Positions 24,268-32,802 of a DNA stretch of 32,941 nt are shown in pieces. The number at the start of each line of letters is the position of its first letter. Positions within the stretch are counted from its first letter, which is position 1. The position numbers and the translations under genes were made by a program. This DNA comes from an uncultured Clostridia bacterium (GTDB lineage Bacteria > Bacillota > Clostridia > Christensenellales > Aristaeellaceae), in NCBI GenBank assembly GCA_946187775.1, contig CAMHSI010000016.1, positions 1 to 32,941 of the forward strand. The letters are read 5' to 3'. The notes under the pieces are model-generated. The model was given only the letters and a program-made list of their open reading frames with translations, had not been told where the DNA came from and made no database searches.

Positions 24268-24947
24268 TGGGCGGCCTCCTTCTGCTCCCGGCGCCAGCGC
24301 AGCCAGCTCAGGACGATGGCGATGGCGCCGCTGGGGAGGATCATGAAGCTGGTGGAGGAGGTGAGGGAGGGCACCAGGATGAAGAGGATCACCATGGCGC
24401 ACAGGGGCACCAGCGCCAGCCGGGGATCCTTCCGGTAATACCGGCAGGCCATGGCCCCGAAGAGGGCGGGCACTACATTGTCAAAGGCGGGGCGGAGCAC
24501 CGGGCTCTGCAGCACCGGCTGCAGGGGGATCATCAGCACCACGCCCACGGCCAGGACCAGGATGGTCACCAGGGCGGAGGTGGCGATGGACAGGGTGGAG
24601 ATCACCTCGTTTTCCGCGGTGCCCGTTTTCGCTCCGGTGAGCTCCCGGGCGTTCATGGCGCAGGGGATCTTCATGTTGATCAGGTTGCCGGTGATAAAGG
24701 CCAGGTAGCTTCCGCCGGCGCCCAGCATGGGGGTGTACACCAGGTATTCCACGATGCTGGATACGGTCCAGACCAGGCCTACGGCCAGGAAGCCCTTCCC
24801 GGCGGCGGCCAGGTCCGGCATGGCCCCGAGGATTCCGCCGATGACAAAGGGCGCCCCCAGGAGCAGGATCAGCACCAGCACGGAGAAAATCCGGCCCAGC
24901 CAGTGGGTCCGGCTGAGATATGCTTCATAGGAAAAATCATTCTTCAT
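24264..24947 (-). CDS. Integral membrane protein of unknown function
   Basis: The 227-residue protein has about six hydrophobic segments and I cannot place it in a family with certainty. Polar spots are GAGGSYLAFITGN and MNARELTGAKTGTAENEV, which could line a substrate path. It lies 19 bases after the DUF5058 gene and overlaps the M20 peptidase start by 4 bases, so all three are one transcript and are probably translated together. The pairing of two membrane proteins with a peptidase suggests a two-part transporter or permease; this is inference from context. Confidence 0.78.
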   Translation of the reverse strand: MKNDFSYEAYLSRTHWLGRIFSVLVLILLLGAPFVIGGILGAMPDLAAAGKGFLAVGLVWTVSSIVEYLVYTPMLGAGGSYLAFITGNLINMKIPCAMNARELTGAKTGTAENEVISTLSIATSALVTILVLAVGVVLMIPLQPVLQSPVLRPAFDNVVPALFGAMACRYYRKDPRLALVPLCAMVILFILVPSLTSSTSFMILPSGAIAIVLSWLRWRREQKEAAQ

Positions 24948-24966
24948 TCCGACACACGCTCCTTCC

Positions 24967-25755
24967 TTACAGGCTCACCAGCACGGCGACAACCATGCCG
25001 AAGAGCATGCTGCCGGCGATGGCGAAGTTTTCCACCCATTCCTGGCCCTTCTTTTCCTTCAGCCAGATGAACACCCCCATGGCCGCGGCGGCCGCGGCGG
25101 CGGTGGCCAGGGGGATCCAGCTGCCCTGGAAGGAGAAGCGGGCGGTGACGTACTTCAGGCCTTCTGCCGTTTCAGCCGGGCGCTGGGAAACGAAGCCGCC
25201 CACGTAGCTGCCCAGGTAGGCGCTGACCATGCCGATGAACATGGCCACCATGGCCCGGTCCCCGAAGCCGGCGCCGGCTTTTTTCGCCGGGTCCCTTCCC
25301 TCCAGGCGGCGGAGGTATTTTTTGTTGAAGAGGGTGGTGAGCACCATGCCCCACATGATGCACACGCTCATGAGCAGGGCGATGGTGGAGAAGGCCTGCA
25401 CCGTCATTTCGCCGGAGCTGAGCCGGATGCCCAGCTGCTCGGCGGCGCCCTCCGCCACGGAGGTCTCATAGTGCAGGGCGCCGATGACGCTGAGCCGCAG
25501 CCAGGGCCAGGGGGTGCCCAGGCTTCCGCTCAGGGCCAGGACCCCCAGCAGGATCCCCACGCTGGGGAGCACGGAGAAGGTGGCGCTGGAGGTGACAGCC
25601 CGGCGCATGCGCACCGGATCCATGCCCAGGGCCCTGCCGGCGCGCCAGGCGCGGAGAATGAAAACGACGCAGATGGCGGCAATGACCGCCACGATGATTC
25701 CGCAGACCAGCCAGACGCTGCCGCGGTTCAGCTGCTGCAATACGGTGTTGTCCAT
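24967..25755 (-). CDS. DUF5058 family membrane protein
   Basis: The 262-residue protein has about six membrane segments and matches my memory of DUF5058 proteins: the N-terminal half has a hydrophobic helix, FILRAWRAGRALGM, SSATFSVLPSVGILLG and WPWLRLSVIGALHYE. The family's function is not known. ATG 25755 is chosen because GGAGG lies 7 bases upstream; another ATG 6 bases before is too close to it. It is the first gene of a three-gene operon with a second membrane protein and an M20 peptidase. Confidence 0.83.
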   Translation of the reverse strand: MDNTVLQQLNRGSVWLVCGIIVAVIAAICVVFILRAWRAGRALGMDPVRMRRAVTSSATFSVLPSVGILLGVLALSGSLGTPWPWLRLSVIGALHYETSVAEGAAEQLGIRLSSGEMTVQAFSTIALLMSVCIMWGMVLTTLFNKKYLRRLEGRDPAKKAGAGFGDRAMVAMFIGMVSAYLGSYVGGFVSQRPAETAEGLKYVTARFSFQGSWIPLATAAAAAAAMGVFIWLKEKKGQEWVENFAIAGSMLFGMVVAVLVSL

Positions 25756-25785
25756 GATCATCCCTCCGGAAATCAAACTGCCGGA

Positions 25786-25814
25786 ATTATAGCACAAAAC
25801 CGCGGATGGGACAA
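25786..25814 (-). promoter_or_regulatory. Promoter of the DUF5058 operon
   Basis: On the minus strand, -35 TTGTCC (25809-25814), 17-base spacer, perfect -10 TATAAT (25786-25791). Confidence 0.72.
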
Positions 25815-25869
25815 AAGGCGGAAGGCGCCGTTTTCCGGAAGCTATACGCCCGGGACAAAACAATATACC

Positions 25870-25898
25870 TTGATTTTTTCATCGCTGTAGAATATGAT
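25870..25898 (+). promoter_or_regulatory. Candidate promoter of the NHLM export operon
   Basis: -35 TTGATT (25870-25875), 17-base spacer, -10 TATGAT (25893-25898). It would give a leader of about 300 bases before the first clear gene at 26205. No nearer promoter of equal quality was seen. Confidence 0.6.
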
Positions 25899-26204
25899 AA
25901 TCAGGAACGAACCGCAACAGTGAGGGACAGCCCGGACGAGCGGCAGCCCCTGAAGGAATATACGGAGAAAACGGCCCGGGAAAGCGGAAACAGCTTCCAT
26001 TATTACGCGAGCCTGGCGGCAGGAAACAGCGTCATGGAGGAAAAGGGTACTACAAAGCCCTGGGCGAAAAAAGCCTGTATCAGAAAACGGCGCCGGATCC
26101 CCGGTGTTGAACGGACATACGGTGACTGTTCCCCTGCACCGGCGGGATTTCCGGCGCACAAGGAACGTTACCGTGTGTTTTATTGAAAGAAAGGACCGGT
26201 CGAA
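25899..26204 (+). other. Gene-less leader stretch before the NHLM operon
   Basis: No convincing gene lies here. One plus frame stays open from 25806 to 26186, but it has no ribosome site, begins upstream of the candidate promoter and has a low-quality Arg/Lys/Pro composition. I see GGAAACAGC repeated twice (about 25984 and 26020) and a modest hairpin near 26140-26160, but no riboswitch that I recognise. NHLP-type precursor leaders were looked for and not found. Confidence 0.5.
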
Positions 26205-26489
26205 ATGGAAAAGAAACCTGACGAAATGAAGAAGGAAGCTCCCGCCCCGAAGGACCGGGAGGGATCCATGAAGGGCCTGTTCAACCAGAAGAGCCTGGAG
26301 CGCATCAACGGGCCGGAGGAGCTGAACGACTATGTGCGGGTGACCTCTCCTTCGGTATGGATCGTGCTTGGAGCCATCGCGGTGCTGGTGCTGGGCCTGC
26401 TGGGATGGAGCGTCTTCGGCACGCTGCCCGTCCATGAGGCGGACGGCACCGTGAAAGAGGTACGGCCGATTTCCTTTATCATCAACTGA
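26205..26489 (+). CDS. HlyD-like stub of an NHLM secretion system (membrane anchor only)
   Basis: The 94-residue protein has a charged N-terminus, the stretch LFNQKSLERINGPEELNDYVRVTSP, and one membrane helix (about 51-73) followed by FGTLP and a short tail. It reads like the first 70 residues of the NHLM bacteriocin secretion protein (HlyD family, normally around 400 residues), with the coiled coil, lipoyl and barrel parts absent. The next gene begins 27 bases after the stop, so no remnant remains downstream. AAAGGA precedes the ATG. It may anchor the ABC exporters or dock a partner. The family link is from memory of the conserved N-terminus. Confidence 0.72.
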   Translation: MEKKPDEMKKEAPAPKDREGSMKGLFNQKSLERINGPEELNDYVRVTSPSVWIVLGAIAVLVLGLLGWSVFGTLPVHEADGTVKEVRPISFIIN

Positions 26490-26516
26490 TTGTATCAACA
26501 GGCGAGGAAAAGACAG

Positions 26517-28709
26517 ATGGCGAAGAATTCGATCCGGAAGCCGGTTGCCGGAAGGCGGGCCAGGCATGTTCCCGTGATTATGCAGATGGAGGCCACGGAA
26601 TGCGGCGCGGCCTCCCTGAGCATGGTGCTGGCGTACTACGGCAAATGGGTTACGCTGCAGCAGGCCAGGCAGGACTGCGGCGTATCCAGGGACGGCAGCA
26701 AGATGGGCAATATCATGCGGGCTGCCATCCGCTACGGCATGGAGGCAAAGGCCTACAGCATGAGCGTGGAACAGCTGCGCACGGGCGGCACCTTTCCCTG
26801 CATCCTCTACTGGGGCTTTAACCACTTCGTGGTCTGCGACGGCTTCCAGGGGGACCATGTGTGGCTGAACGACCCGGCGAAGGGGGAGGTCCGCCTCTCC
26901 ATGAAGGCCTTCGAGGAAGGCTTCACCGGCATCGTGATGATGCTGCAGCCCGGGGCGGATTTCCAGCCCTCGGGAAAGCGGCGCAGCATGGTGGGCTACG
27001 CGCTGGACAAGCTGAAGAGCAACCGGACCACGCTGTTTTTCGTCGCCCTGACCACGGCCATCATCTCCCTGCTGGGCATCCTGACCGCCGGGTTCTCCCG
27101 GGTATTCCTGGACCGTATGCTGACGGGGCTGGAGAAGGACTGGACCCGGCCCTTCCTGCTGCTTTTCGCCTGCGTGACCCTGACGCACCTGATGACAGCC
27201 TGGATCCAGGCCATCTATTCCCTGCGGCTGAAGGGGAAAATGGCCATCGAGGGCAACTGCAGCTACATGTGGAAGCTCCTGCGGCTGCCCATGGCCTTTT
27301 TCAGCCAGCACTATGCCGGCGACCTGCTCTCCCGGAAAAAGGAAAACGCGTTGATTGCGAAAAATATTACGGAAATCCTGGCGCCCATTGCCATCAACAC
27401 CATGATGATGGTGTTCTATTTCGTGGCGATGGTACGCTACTCCTGGCTGCTGACGGTGATCTGCGTGGGCGTTGTGGCGGCCCAGACAGCGTCGGCCCAG
27501 CTGATTTCCCGCCATCGGATCAACATCTCCCGGGTGATGCTCCGGGACCAGTCCAAGCTGGATTCCACCACCGTGTCTGCCGTGTCCATGATCGAGAGCA
27601 TCAAGGCCAGCGGCGCGGAGGACGGATACTTTGAACGGTGGGCAGGCTACCAGGCCGCCGCCAGCCGCCAGAACACCCGGTACCAGGAGCTGAATTATTA
27701 CATGGAGCTGATTCCGGGATTCCTTTCGGCGCTGCTGAATGTGTCGATCCTGGTGATCGGGATCCACCTGACGATCCGGGGGGATTTCACCTCCGGTATG
27801 ATCCTGGCGTTCCAGGGGCTGCTGGCTTCCTTTACCCAGCCGGCCAACACCCTGATCCGGTCCGCCCAACAGCTGCAGGAGATGCGGACCCAGATGGAGC
27901 GGGTGGACGATGTCATGAGCGCCCCCGAGGATCCGATGCTTCCCACCCGGGAGGCGGAGGCCGCGGCGGGAGCCGTGACGGAGGGCAAGCTGCGGGGCAG
28001 GATCGAGCTGCGGGACGTGAGCTTCGGCTATTCCCCGCTGGAGCCCCCGCTGATTGAGCATTTCAACATGGTGGTGGAGCCGGGAAAGAGCGTGGCCTTC
28101 GTAGGGGCCTCGGGCTGCGGCAAATCCACCATGACCCGGCTGATCACGGGACTGTACCAGCCCTGGGGCGGGGAAATCCTGCTGGACGGGAAGCCCCTGA
28201 AGGAGATTGACCACCGGGTGCTGACTGCCTCCGCCGCGGTTGTGGAGCAGGAAATCACCCTCTTTGAGGATTCGATTGAAAACAATATCCGGATGTGGGA
28301 TCCGACCCTGGAGAACTTCGAGGTGGTGCTGGCCGCCCGGGACGCCCGCATCCATGACCAGATCATGAAAAAGGAAGACGGATACCGGCACAGGATCCGG
28401 GAGGGCGGCGGAAACTTCTCCGGCGGTGAGCGGCAGCGCATCGAAATCGCCCGGGCCCTGGTGAAGGATCCCACCATCCTGATCATGGACGAGGCCACCT
28501 CCGCCCTGGACGCCCGGTCCGAGTATGAAATCACCCGGGCGATCCGGGACCGGGGCATTACCTGCGTCATCGTTGCCCACCGGCTTTCCACCATCCGGGA
28601 CTGCGACGAAATCATCGTCCTGGACCACGGAAAGATTGCGGAGCGCGGCACCCACGCGGAGCTGATGGAGGCCGGGGGCCTGTATCGGGACCTGGTAACC
28701 AGCGCCTGA
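26517..28709 (+). CDS. NHLM-type peptidase/ABC exporter (C39 peptidase, TMD, NBD)
   Basis: The 730-residue protein has three parts. Residues about 15-140 are a C39 peptidase with catalytic C29 (ATECGAAS), oxyanion Q23, H103 (FNHFVV) and D119 (NDP), so it looks active and should cut after double-glycine-type leaders. Residues about 160-450 form the six-helix transporter part. The ATPase has Walker A GASGCGKST (near 530), signature FSGGERQR (near 635) and Walker B ILIMDEATSALD (near 656). It fits the NHLM peptidase/ATP-binding exporter family. I start it at ATG 26517, 9 bases after GAGG; TTG at 26490 is less likely. The next gene is a second exporter. Confidence 0.93.
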   Translation: MAKNSIRKPVAGRRARHVPVIMQMEATECGAASLSMVLAYYGKWVTLQQARQDCGVSRDGSKMGNIMRAAIRYGMEAKAYSMSVEQLRTGGTFPCILYWGFNHFVVCDGFQGDHVWLNDPAKGEVRLSMKAFEEGFTGIVMMLQPGADFQPSGKRRSMVGYALDKLKSNRTTLFFVALTTAIISLLGILTAGFSRVFLDRMLTGLEKDWTRPFLLLFACVTLTHLMTAWIQAIYSLRLKGKMAIEGNCSYMWKLLRLPMAFFSQHYAGDLLSRKKENALIAKNITEILAPIAINTMMMVFYFVAMVRYSWLLTVICVGVVAAQTASAQLISRHRINISRVMLRDQSKLDSTTVSAVSMIESIKASGAEDGYFERWAGYQAAASRQNTRYQELNYYMELIPGFLSALLNVSILVIGIHLTIRGDFTSGMILAFQGLLASFTQPANTLIRSAQQLQEMRTQMERVDDVMSAPEDPMLPTREAEAAAGAVTEGKLRGRIELRDVSFGYSPLEPPLIEHFNMVVEPGKSVAFVGASGCGKSTMTRLITGLYQPWGGEILLDGKPLKEIDHRVLTASAAVVEQEITLFEDSIENNIRMWDPTLENFEVVLAARDARIHDQIMKKEDGYRHRIREGGGNFSGGERQRIEIARALVKDPTILIMDEATSALDARSEYEITRAIRDRGITCVIVAHRLSTIRDCDEIIVLDHGKIAERGTHAELMEAGGLYRDLVTSA

Positions 28710-28751
28710 CGCGCGGGGAAGCGGAGAAGGAAAAGCAGGGGGGATCGGCGA

Positions 28752-30932
28752 ATGAGCCTGATGAGCGACCAGATCGAAATCCGGGACGAGCTGGACCGGA
28801 AAGCGGTTTCGGACACCTTTTTTGAAATAGCCGGCACCGTTATGGGAAAGCGGACGCGGGAAGCCATGAAGCAGGACCGCGAGCATACCGAGGAGGCCGT
28901 TGAGGATATCCTGAAATACTACCATGTGAAGCCCCAGCAGGTGCCGGAGTCCGTGAAGGAATTTGACGACCTGCTGGAGTACCAGCTGCGCCCCGGCGGC
29001 ATCATGAAGCGCAAGGTCCGGCTGGAGGACAACTGGTACCGGGACGCGGCCGGGGCCATGCTGGGCACCCGGACGGACGACGGGAGCGTTGTGGCGCTGC
29101 TGCCCCTGGGTACCCGGCATTACTACATGGTGGACCACAAGCGGGGAAAGCGGATCCTCCTGACAAGGAAGACGAAGGATCTCATTGAACCGGAAGCCCT
29201 CCAGTTCTATAAGCCCTTTCCCAATGGGGAGATGACCCTGGGAAGCCTTCTCAAGTATATGCTCCAGCAGGTTGCCCCCGCCGACGTGGCCGCCCTGCTG
29301 CTGGCCGCCGTGGCGGTGATCCTGGTGGGAATGCTGATGCCGTGGCTGAACAACATGCTCTTTTCCGACGTGCTGGCCGCCGGCAGCTACCGGATGCTGC
29401 TGGGCATCGCCATCTTCATGGTGGGGGCCTCCCTGAGCGCCGTGATGTTCCGGACCATCAAATCGCTGCTGACCCTCCGGATCCAGACCCGGCTGAGCAA
29501 CAATATCTACGCCGCCACCATGATGCGGGTGCTTTCGCTGCCCGCCGGCTTTTTCAAGGACTACACCGCCGGCGAGCTGAGCAGCCGTATCCAGTATATG
29601 AACGAGCTGTGCTACCAGATCGTCAACGTCTTTTTCTCCACGGGCTTTTCCTCCCTGTTCTCCCTGATCTATGTGTTCCAGATCTCGGCCTACGCCCCGG
29701 CCCTGGTGTGGCCGGCGGTGCTGGTGGTGCTCCTGAACCTGGGGATCACCCTTCTGACGGTGGCGCTGCAGATCAGGACCGCGAAAAAGCGCATGGAGGC
29801 GGACAGCCGGGAGAGCGGCTTTGACTTCCAGCTGATCGGGGGCATGCAGAAAATCCGCCTGGCCGGCGCGGAAAAGCGGGCCTTCTCCCGGTGGGGACAT
29901 CTGTACGCCCGGGTGGCGCAGCTGACCTATGATCCGCCCTTCTTCCTGAAGATCAGCGGCGTGCTGAACCTGGCGGTTTCCCTGGTGGGAACGCTGGTGA
30001 TCTACGGCCTGGCCATCCGCAGCGGGGTCTCCGTTTCGGAGTATTTCGCCTTCAACACCGCCTACGGCACCATGAGCGGCGGCGTGATGGCGCTGGTGGG
30101 GGTGGCCCAGTCCATCGCTTCCATCCGGCCCCTGCTGGAGCTGGTGATGCCCCTGATGAAGGCCGTGCCGGAGCAGTCGGAAAACCGGAAGGTGGTTGAA
30201 TCGGTCACCGGCCGGATTGAGATGAACAACGTAACCTTCCAGTATGAGCCCGGGGGACGGAAGATCCTGGATGAAATGAACCTGACGATCCATCCCGGGG
30301 AATATGTGGCGCTGGTGGGCTCCTCCGGCTGCGGCAAGTCCACCCTGCTGCGGGTGCTGCTGGGATTCGAGGAGCCGCAGATGGGGGCGGTTTACTATGA
30401 CGGCCGGGACCTCCGGCGGATCGACGTCCGCTCCCTGCGCCGGAAGATCGGCGTTGTCATGCAGGACGGAAAGCTGTTCAGCGGCAGCATTTTCTCCAAT
30501 ATCACGGTGACGGCTCCCTGGCTGACCCAGGAGGACGCCTGGGAGGCGGCGGAGGTTTCCGGCCTGGCGGATGACATCCGCCAAATGCCCATGGGCATGC
30601 ATACCGTCATTACCGAAGGCGCGGGCGGCATCTCCGGCGGCCAGCGGCAGCGGATCCTGATTGCCCGGGCCGTGGCGGCCAAGCCGAAGATCCTGATTTT
30701 CGACGAGGCCACCAGCGCCCTGGACAACCTGACCCAGAAGAAGGTTTCCGAGGCCCTGGACAAGCTCCGGTGCACCCGGATTGTGATTGCCCATCGGCTG
30801 TCCACCATCCGCCAGTGCAGCAGGATCCTGTTCCTGGAGAACGGGAAGATCATCGAGGAAGGCACCTATGACGAGCTGATGGCGAAAAACGGCGCCTTCG
30901 CAAGGCTCGTGGAGCGGCAGCAGGTGGAATGA
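28752..30932 (+). CDS. NHLM-type ABC exporter, ATP-binding/permease protein
   Basis: The 726-residue protein has a cytoplasmic N-terminal domain of about 165 residues without a C39 triad, then six membrane helices and an ATPase with Walker A GSSGCGKST (near 523), signature ISGGQRQR (near 627) and Walker B ILIFDEATSALD (near 648). It matches the second, non-peptidase partner of NHLM bacteriocin export systems, which work as a pair with the C39 protein. A G-rich ribosome site precedes ATG 28752, 42 bases after the first exporter. No lanthionine synthase, nitrile hydratase-like precursor or other maturation gene is visible within the window. Confidence 0.93.
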   Translation: MSLMSDQIEIRDELDRKAVSDTFFEIAGTVMGKRTREAMKQDREHTEEAVEDILKYYHVKPQQVPESVKEFDDLLEYQLRPGGIMKRKVRLEDNWYRDAAGAMLGTRTDDGSVVALLPLGTRHYYMVDHKRGKRILLTRKTKDLIEPEALQFYKPFPNGEMTLGSLLKYMLQQVAPADVAALLLAAVAVILVGMLMPWLNNMLFSDVLAAGSYRMLLGIAIFMVGASLSAVMFRTIKSLLTLRIQTRLSNNIYAATMMRVLSLPAGFFKDYTAGELSSRIQYMNELCYQIVNVFFSTGFSSLFSLIYVFQISAYAPALVWPAVLVVLLNLGITLLTVALQIRTAKKRMEADSRESGFDFQLIGGMQKIRLAGAEKRAFSRWGHLYARVAQLTYDPPFFLKISGVLNLAVSLVGTLVIYGLAIRSGVSVSEYFAFNTAYGTMSGGVMALVGVAQSIASIRPLLELVMPLMKAVPEQSENRKVVESVTGRIEMNNVTFQYEPGGRKILDEMNLTIHPGEYVALVGSSGCGKSTLLRVLLGFEEPQMGAVYYDGRDLRRIDVRSLRRKIGVVMQDGKLFSGSIFSNITVTAPWLTQEDAWEAAEVSGLADDIRQMPMGMHTVITEGAGGISGGQRQRILIARAVAAKPKILIFDEATSALDNLTQKKVSEALDKLRCTRIVIAHRLSTIRQCSRILFLENGKIIEEGTYDELMAKNGAFARLVERQQVE

Positions 30933-31019
30933 CCGCCGAAAGCGAAAAGAAAGATCACACAGGGAAAGAGGCAGTGTGCAGACGGGCAGATCAAATGGAA
31001 TCCGGGAGGTGGAAAAGCG

Positions 31020-32768
31020 ATGAAAAGAAAGCTCTTCATGCTGGCTTTGGCCGTGCTGGCCGTGCTGGCGCTGGCCTGCGGGGCCGCGGCGGCCCAGGAG
31101 GCAGAGACCCCGAATACGACTGTAACCGAGCCGGCCCAGGCGGCGCCGGCAAAGGAGGCCGAAAGCCCGGACACCGGCGGCACCGGCAGCACCCAGGCGG
31201 TGCCGGCCCGGGAGGACGAAAACCCGAATACGAACGGCACCGATGCGACCCAGGAAGCGCCGGCCCAGGAGGACGAAAGCCAGAATACGAACGGTACCGA
31301 TGCGACCCAAGCGGCGCCGGCCCAGGAGAAAGTCATCCGGGAGGCGACCTGCGGGGAGGCAGGAACCAAAGAAGTTACCGACGCATCCGGAGCCGTAAAG
31401 GAAGTCACCATCCCGGCCACGGGGAACCATACCTGGGGGGACTGGCAGGCGGTCAAAGAGGCCACCTGCGCCGGGGAGGGAGAACGCACCCGGACCTGCA
31501 GCACCTGCGGGAAGACGGAAACAGAGAAGATCCCGGCGACCGACGACCACAGCTGGGGCGAGTGGGAAACCGCGAAGGAGGCCACCTGCACCTCGGATGG
31601 CAAACGCACCCGGACCTGCAGCACCTGCGGGAAGACGGAATCGGAAGCCATCCCGAAGGTGGATCACAGCTGGGGCGAATGGGAAACCGTGAAGGAACCC
31701 ACCTGCACCTATGAGGGAAAGCAGAAGCGGACCTGCGAAAGCTGCGGAAAGACCCAGAACCAGTCCGTGTCCCCGCTGGACCACAAGTGGAGTGCCTGGA
31801 AGATCATCCGGGAAGCCGGCTGCACCGAAAACGGAAAGCAGCAGCACACCTGCGAACGGTGCGACAAGCAGGAGTCCGTAACCATCCCAAAGACGGGACA
31901 CATCCCCGGGGAATGGACCGTGACGGAGGAGCCCACCTGCCGGAAGGGCGGAAAACGGGAAACCATCTGCACGGCCTGCGGCACGGTGATCAGGGAGAAG
32001 CTGGGCAGGACAGACCACGCCTTTGACGAATGGGAAACCGTAAAGGAACCCACGGAGTTCACAAGGGGAAAGGAACGTTCCGCCTGCAGGTACTGCGGGA
32101 AGAAGGAGACCCGGGATTTCTATCCGGAGGGCACCCTGGCCCGGGACCTGGAGAACGATCCCGGAAAAGTGAAGGAGCTGCAGGAGCTGCTCTCCGGTAT
32201 GTCCCTGTATTCCGGGGAGGCATCGGGAGAATTCGACAAGGATACTGCCACCGCGGTGAAGAAGCTGCAGAAATCCCTGAAGCAGAAGACGGACGGCGTT
32301 GCCTGGCCGGGGCTGCTGCGGATGCTGGGACTCTACGGCAACCTGGGGGAACCCGTTACCGACGATGTGGGCGAATACAAGCTGCAGCTGGCGGTGAAGC
32401 AGGTTTCCCCGGCGCAGGAGCGCTACGCCGCCGGGGATGAGCTGGACTATGAGTGGACCCTGACCAACGCGTCCCAAAGGAACGCCGCTAAAGACCTGAA
32501 GCTGTATTCCTTCGGCGGACTGATGCCCGCGAAGAAAACCGACCTGGAGGCCGGGACCATCAGCGACGTTGAAAGGGGAGAAAGCGCCTCCGGCACCTAC
32601 ACCTACACGGTAACGGAGGAGGACGTCCTTTCCGGGAGGTTTACCTTCGGGTTCATCGTCCGGGGGAGGCTGGGCGGCTCGAAGGTGGAATCCAACAAGG
32701 TATGCTTCGTGAACGCGGCAGAGGCCGGAGGAATCGCCGGCCGGATTTCCGATTCGGCGCTTGAATAA
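31020..32768 (+). CDS. Secreted Cys-rich repeat protein with peptidoglycan-binding domain
   Basis: The 582-residue protein has a signal peptide (about 1-25; the sequence before C20 is a poor lipobox, so cleavage after AAA is likelier). Then come three 19-residue Pro/Ala/Thr repeats (41-97) and about seven repeats of roughly 33-40 residues with H-x-W-G-E-W, a lone Cys and a CxxC pair (107-365). A PG_binding_1-like domain follows (about 382-438, LQELLSG, GEFDKDTATAVKKLQ), and a beta-rich C-terminal domain (about 445-570). It may hold or sense metal or form disulfides on the cell wall. GGGAGG lies 9 bases before the ATG. It follows the NHLM exporters by 87 bases and is likely in their operon. 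Confidence 0.8.
   Translation: MKRKLFMLALAVLAVLALACGAAAAQEAETPNTTVTEPAQAAPAKEAESPDTGGTGSTQAVPAREDENPNTNGTDATQEAPAQEDESQNTNGTDATQAAPAQEKVIREATCGEAGTKEVTDASGAVKEVTIPATGNHTWGDWQAVKEATCAGEGERTRTCSTCGKTETEKIPATDDHSWGEWETAKEATCTSDGKRTRTCSTCGKTESEAIPKVDHSWGEWETVKEPTCTYEGKQKRTCESCGKTQNQSVSPLDHKWSAWKIIREAGCTENGKQQHTCERCDKQESVTIPKTGHIPGEWTVTEEPTCRKGGKRETICTACGTVIREKLGRTDHAFDEWETVKEPTEFTRGKERSACRYCGKKETRDFYPEGTLARDLENDPGKVKELQELLSGMSLYSGEASGEFDKDTATAVKKLQKSLKQKTDGVAWPGLLRMLGLYGNLGEPVTDDVGEYKLQLAVKQVSPAQERYAAGDELDYEWTLTNASQRNAAKDLKLYSFGGLMPAKKTDLEAGTISDVERGESASGTYTYTVTEEDVLSGRFTFGFIVRGRLGGSKVESNKVCFVNAAEAGGIAGRISDSALE
31140..31310 (+). repeat. Three 57-bp coding repeats (19 residues)
   Basis: Three direct copies encode AxPAxExExxxTxGTxxTQ-type units; the last two are nearly identical in DNA (AATACGAACGG...GCGACCCA at 31227 and 31284). 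They form a flexible low-complexity linker after the signal peptide. Confidence 0.85.
31400..31760 (+). repeat. 120-bp-period Cys repeat units in DNA
   Basis: A 36-base stretch is identical at 31485-31520 and 31605-31640 (start CGCACCCGGACCTGCAGCAC), 120 bases apart, and diverged copies continue to about 32100. This suggests recent repeat duplication. Confidence 0.8.
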
Positions 32769-32789
32769 AAGCCGGCTGTGTGATATAAT
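32761..32789 (+). promoter_or_regulatory. Promoter of tRNA-Ser overlapping the upstream stop codon
   Basis: -35 TTGAAT (32761-32766), 17-base spacer, perfect -10 TATAAT (32784-32789). The -35 box overlaps the stop codon of the Cys-repeat protein. Confidence 0.85.
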
Positions 32790-32802
32790 CCGCCCGTTGC
32801 AT

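Noticed and set aside
25806-26186. Plus-strand frame of 126 codons upstream of the export operon
   Set aside because: No ribosome site, starts inside the opposite promoter, and composition is unlike its neighbours. A short coding part cannot be fully excluded.
25842-32477. Minus-strand frame open for about 2,200 codons opposite the NHLM operon
   Set aside because: It lies antisense to several well-supported genes, gives His/Gln/Pro/Arg-rich low-complexity translation and has no sensible start. It reflects strong GC codon bias on the plus strand.
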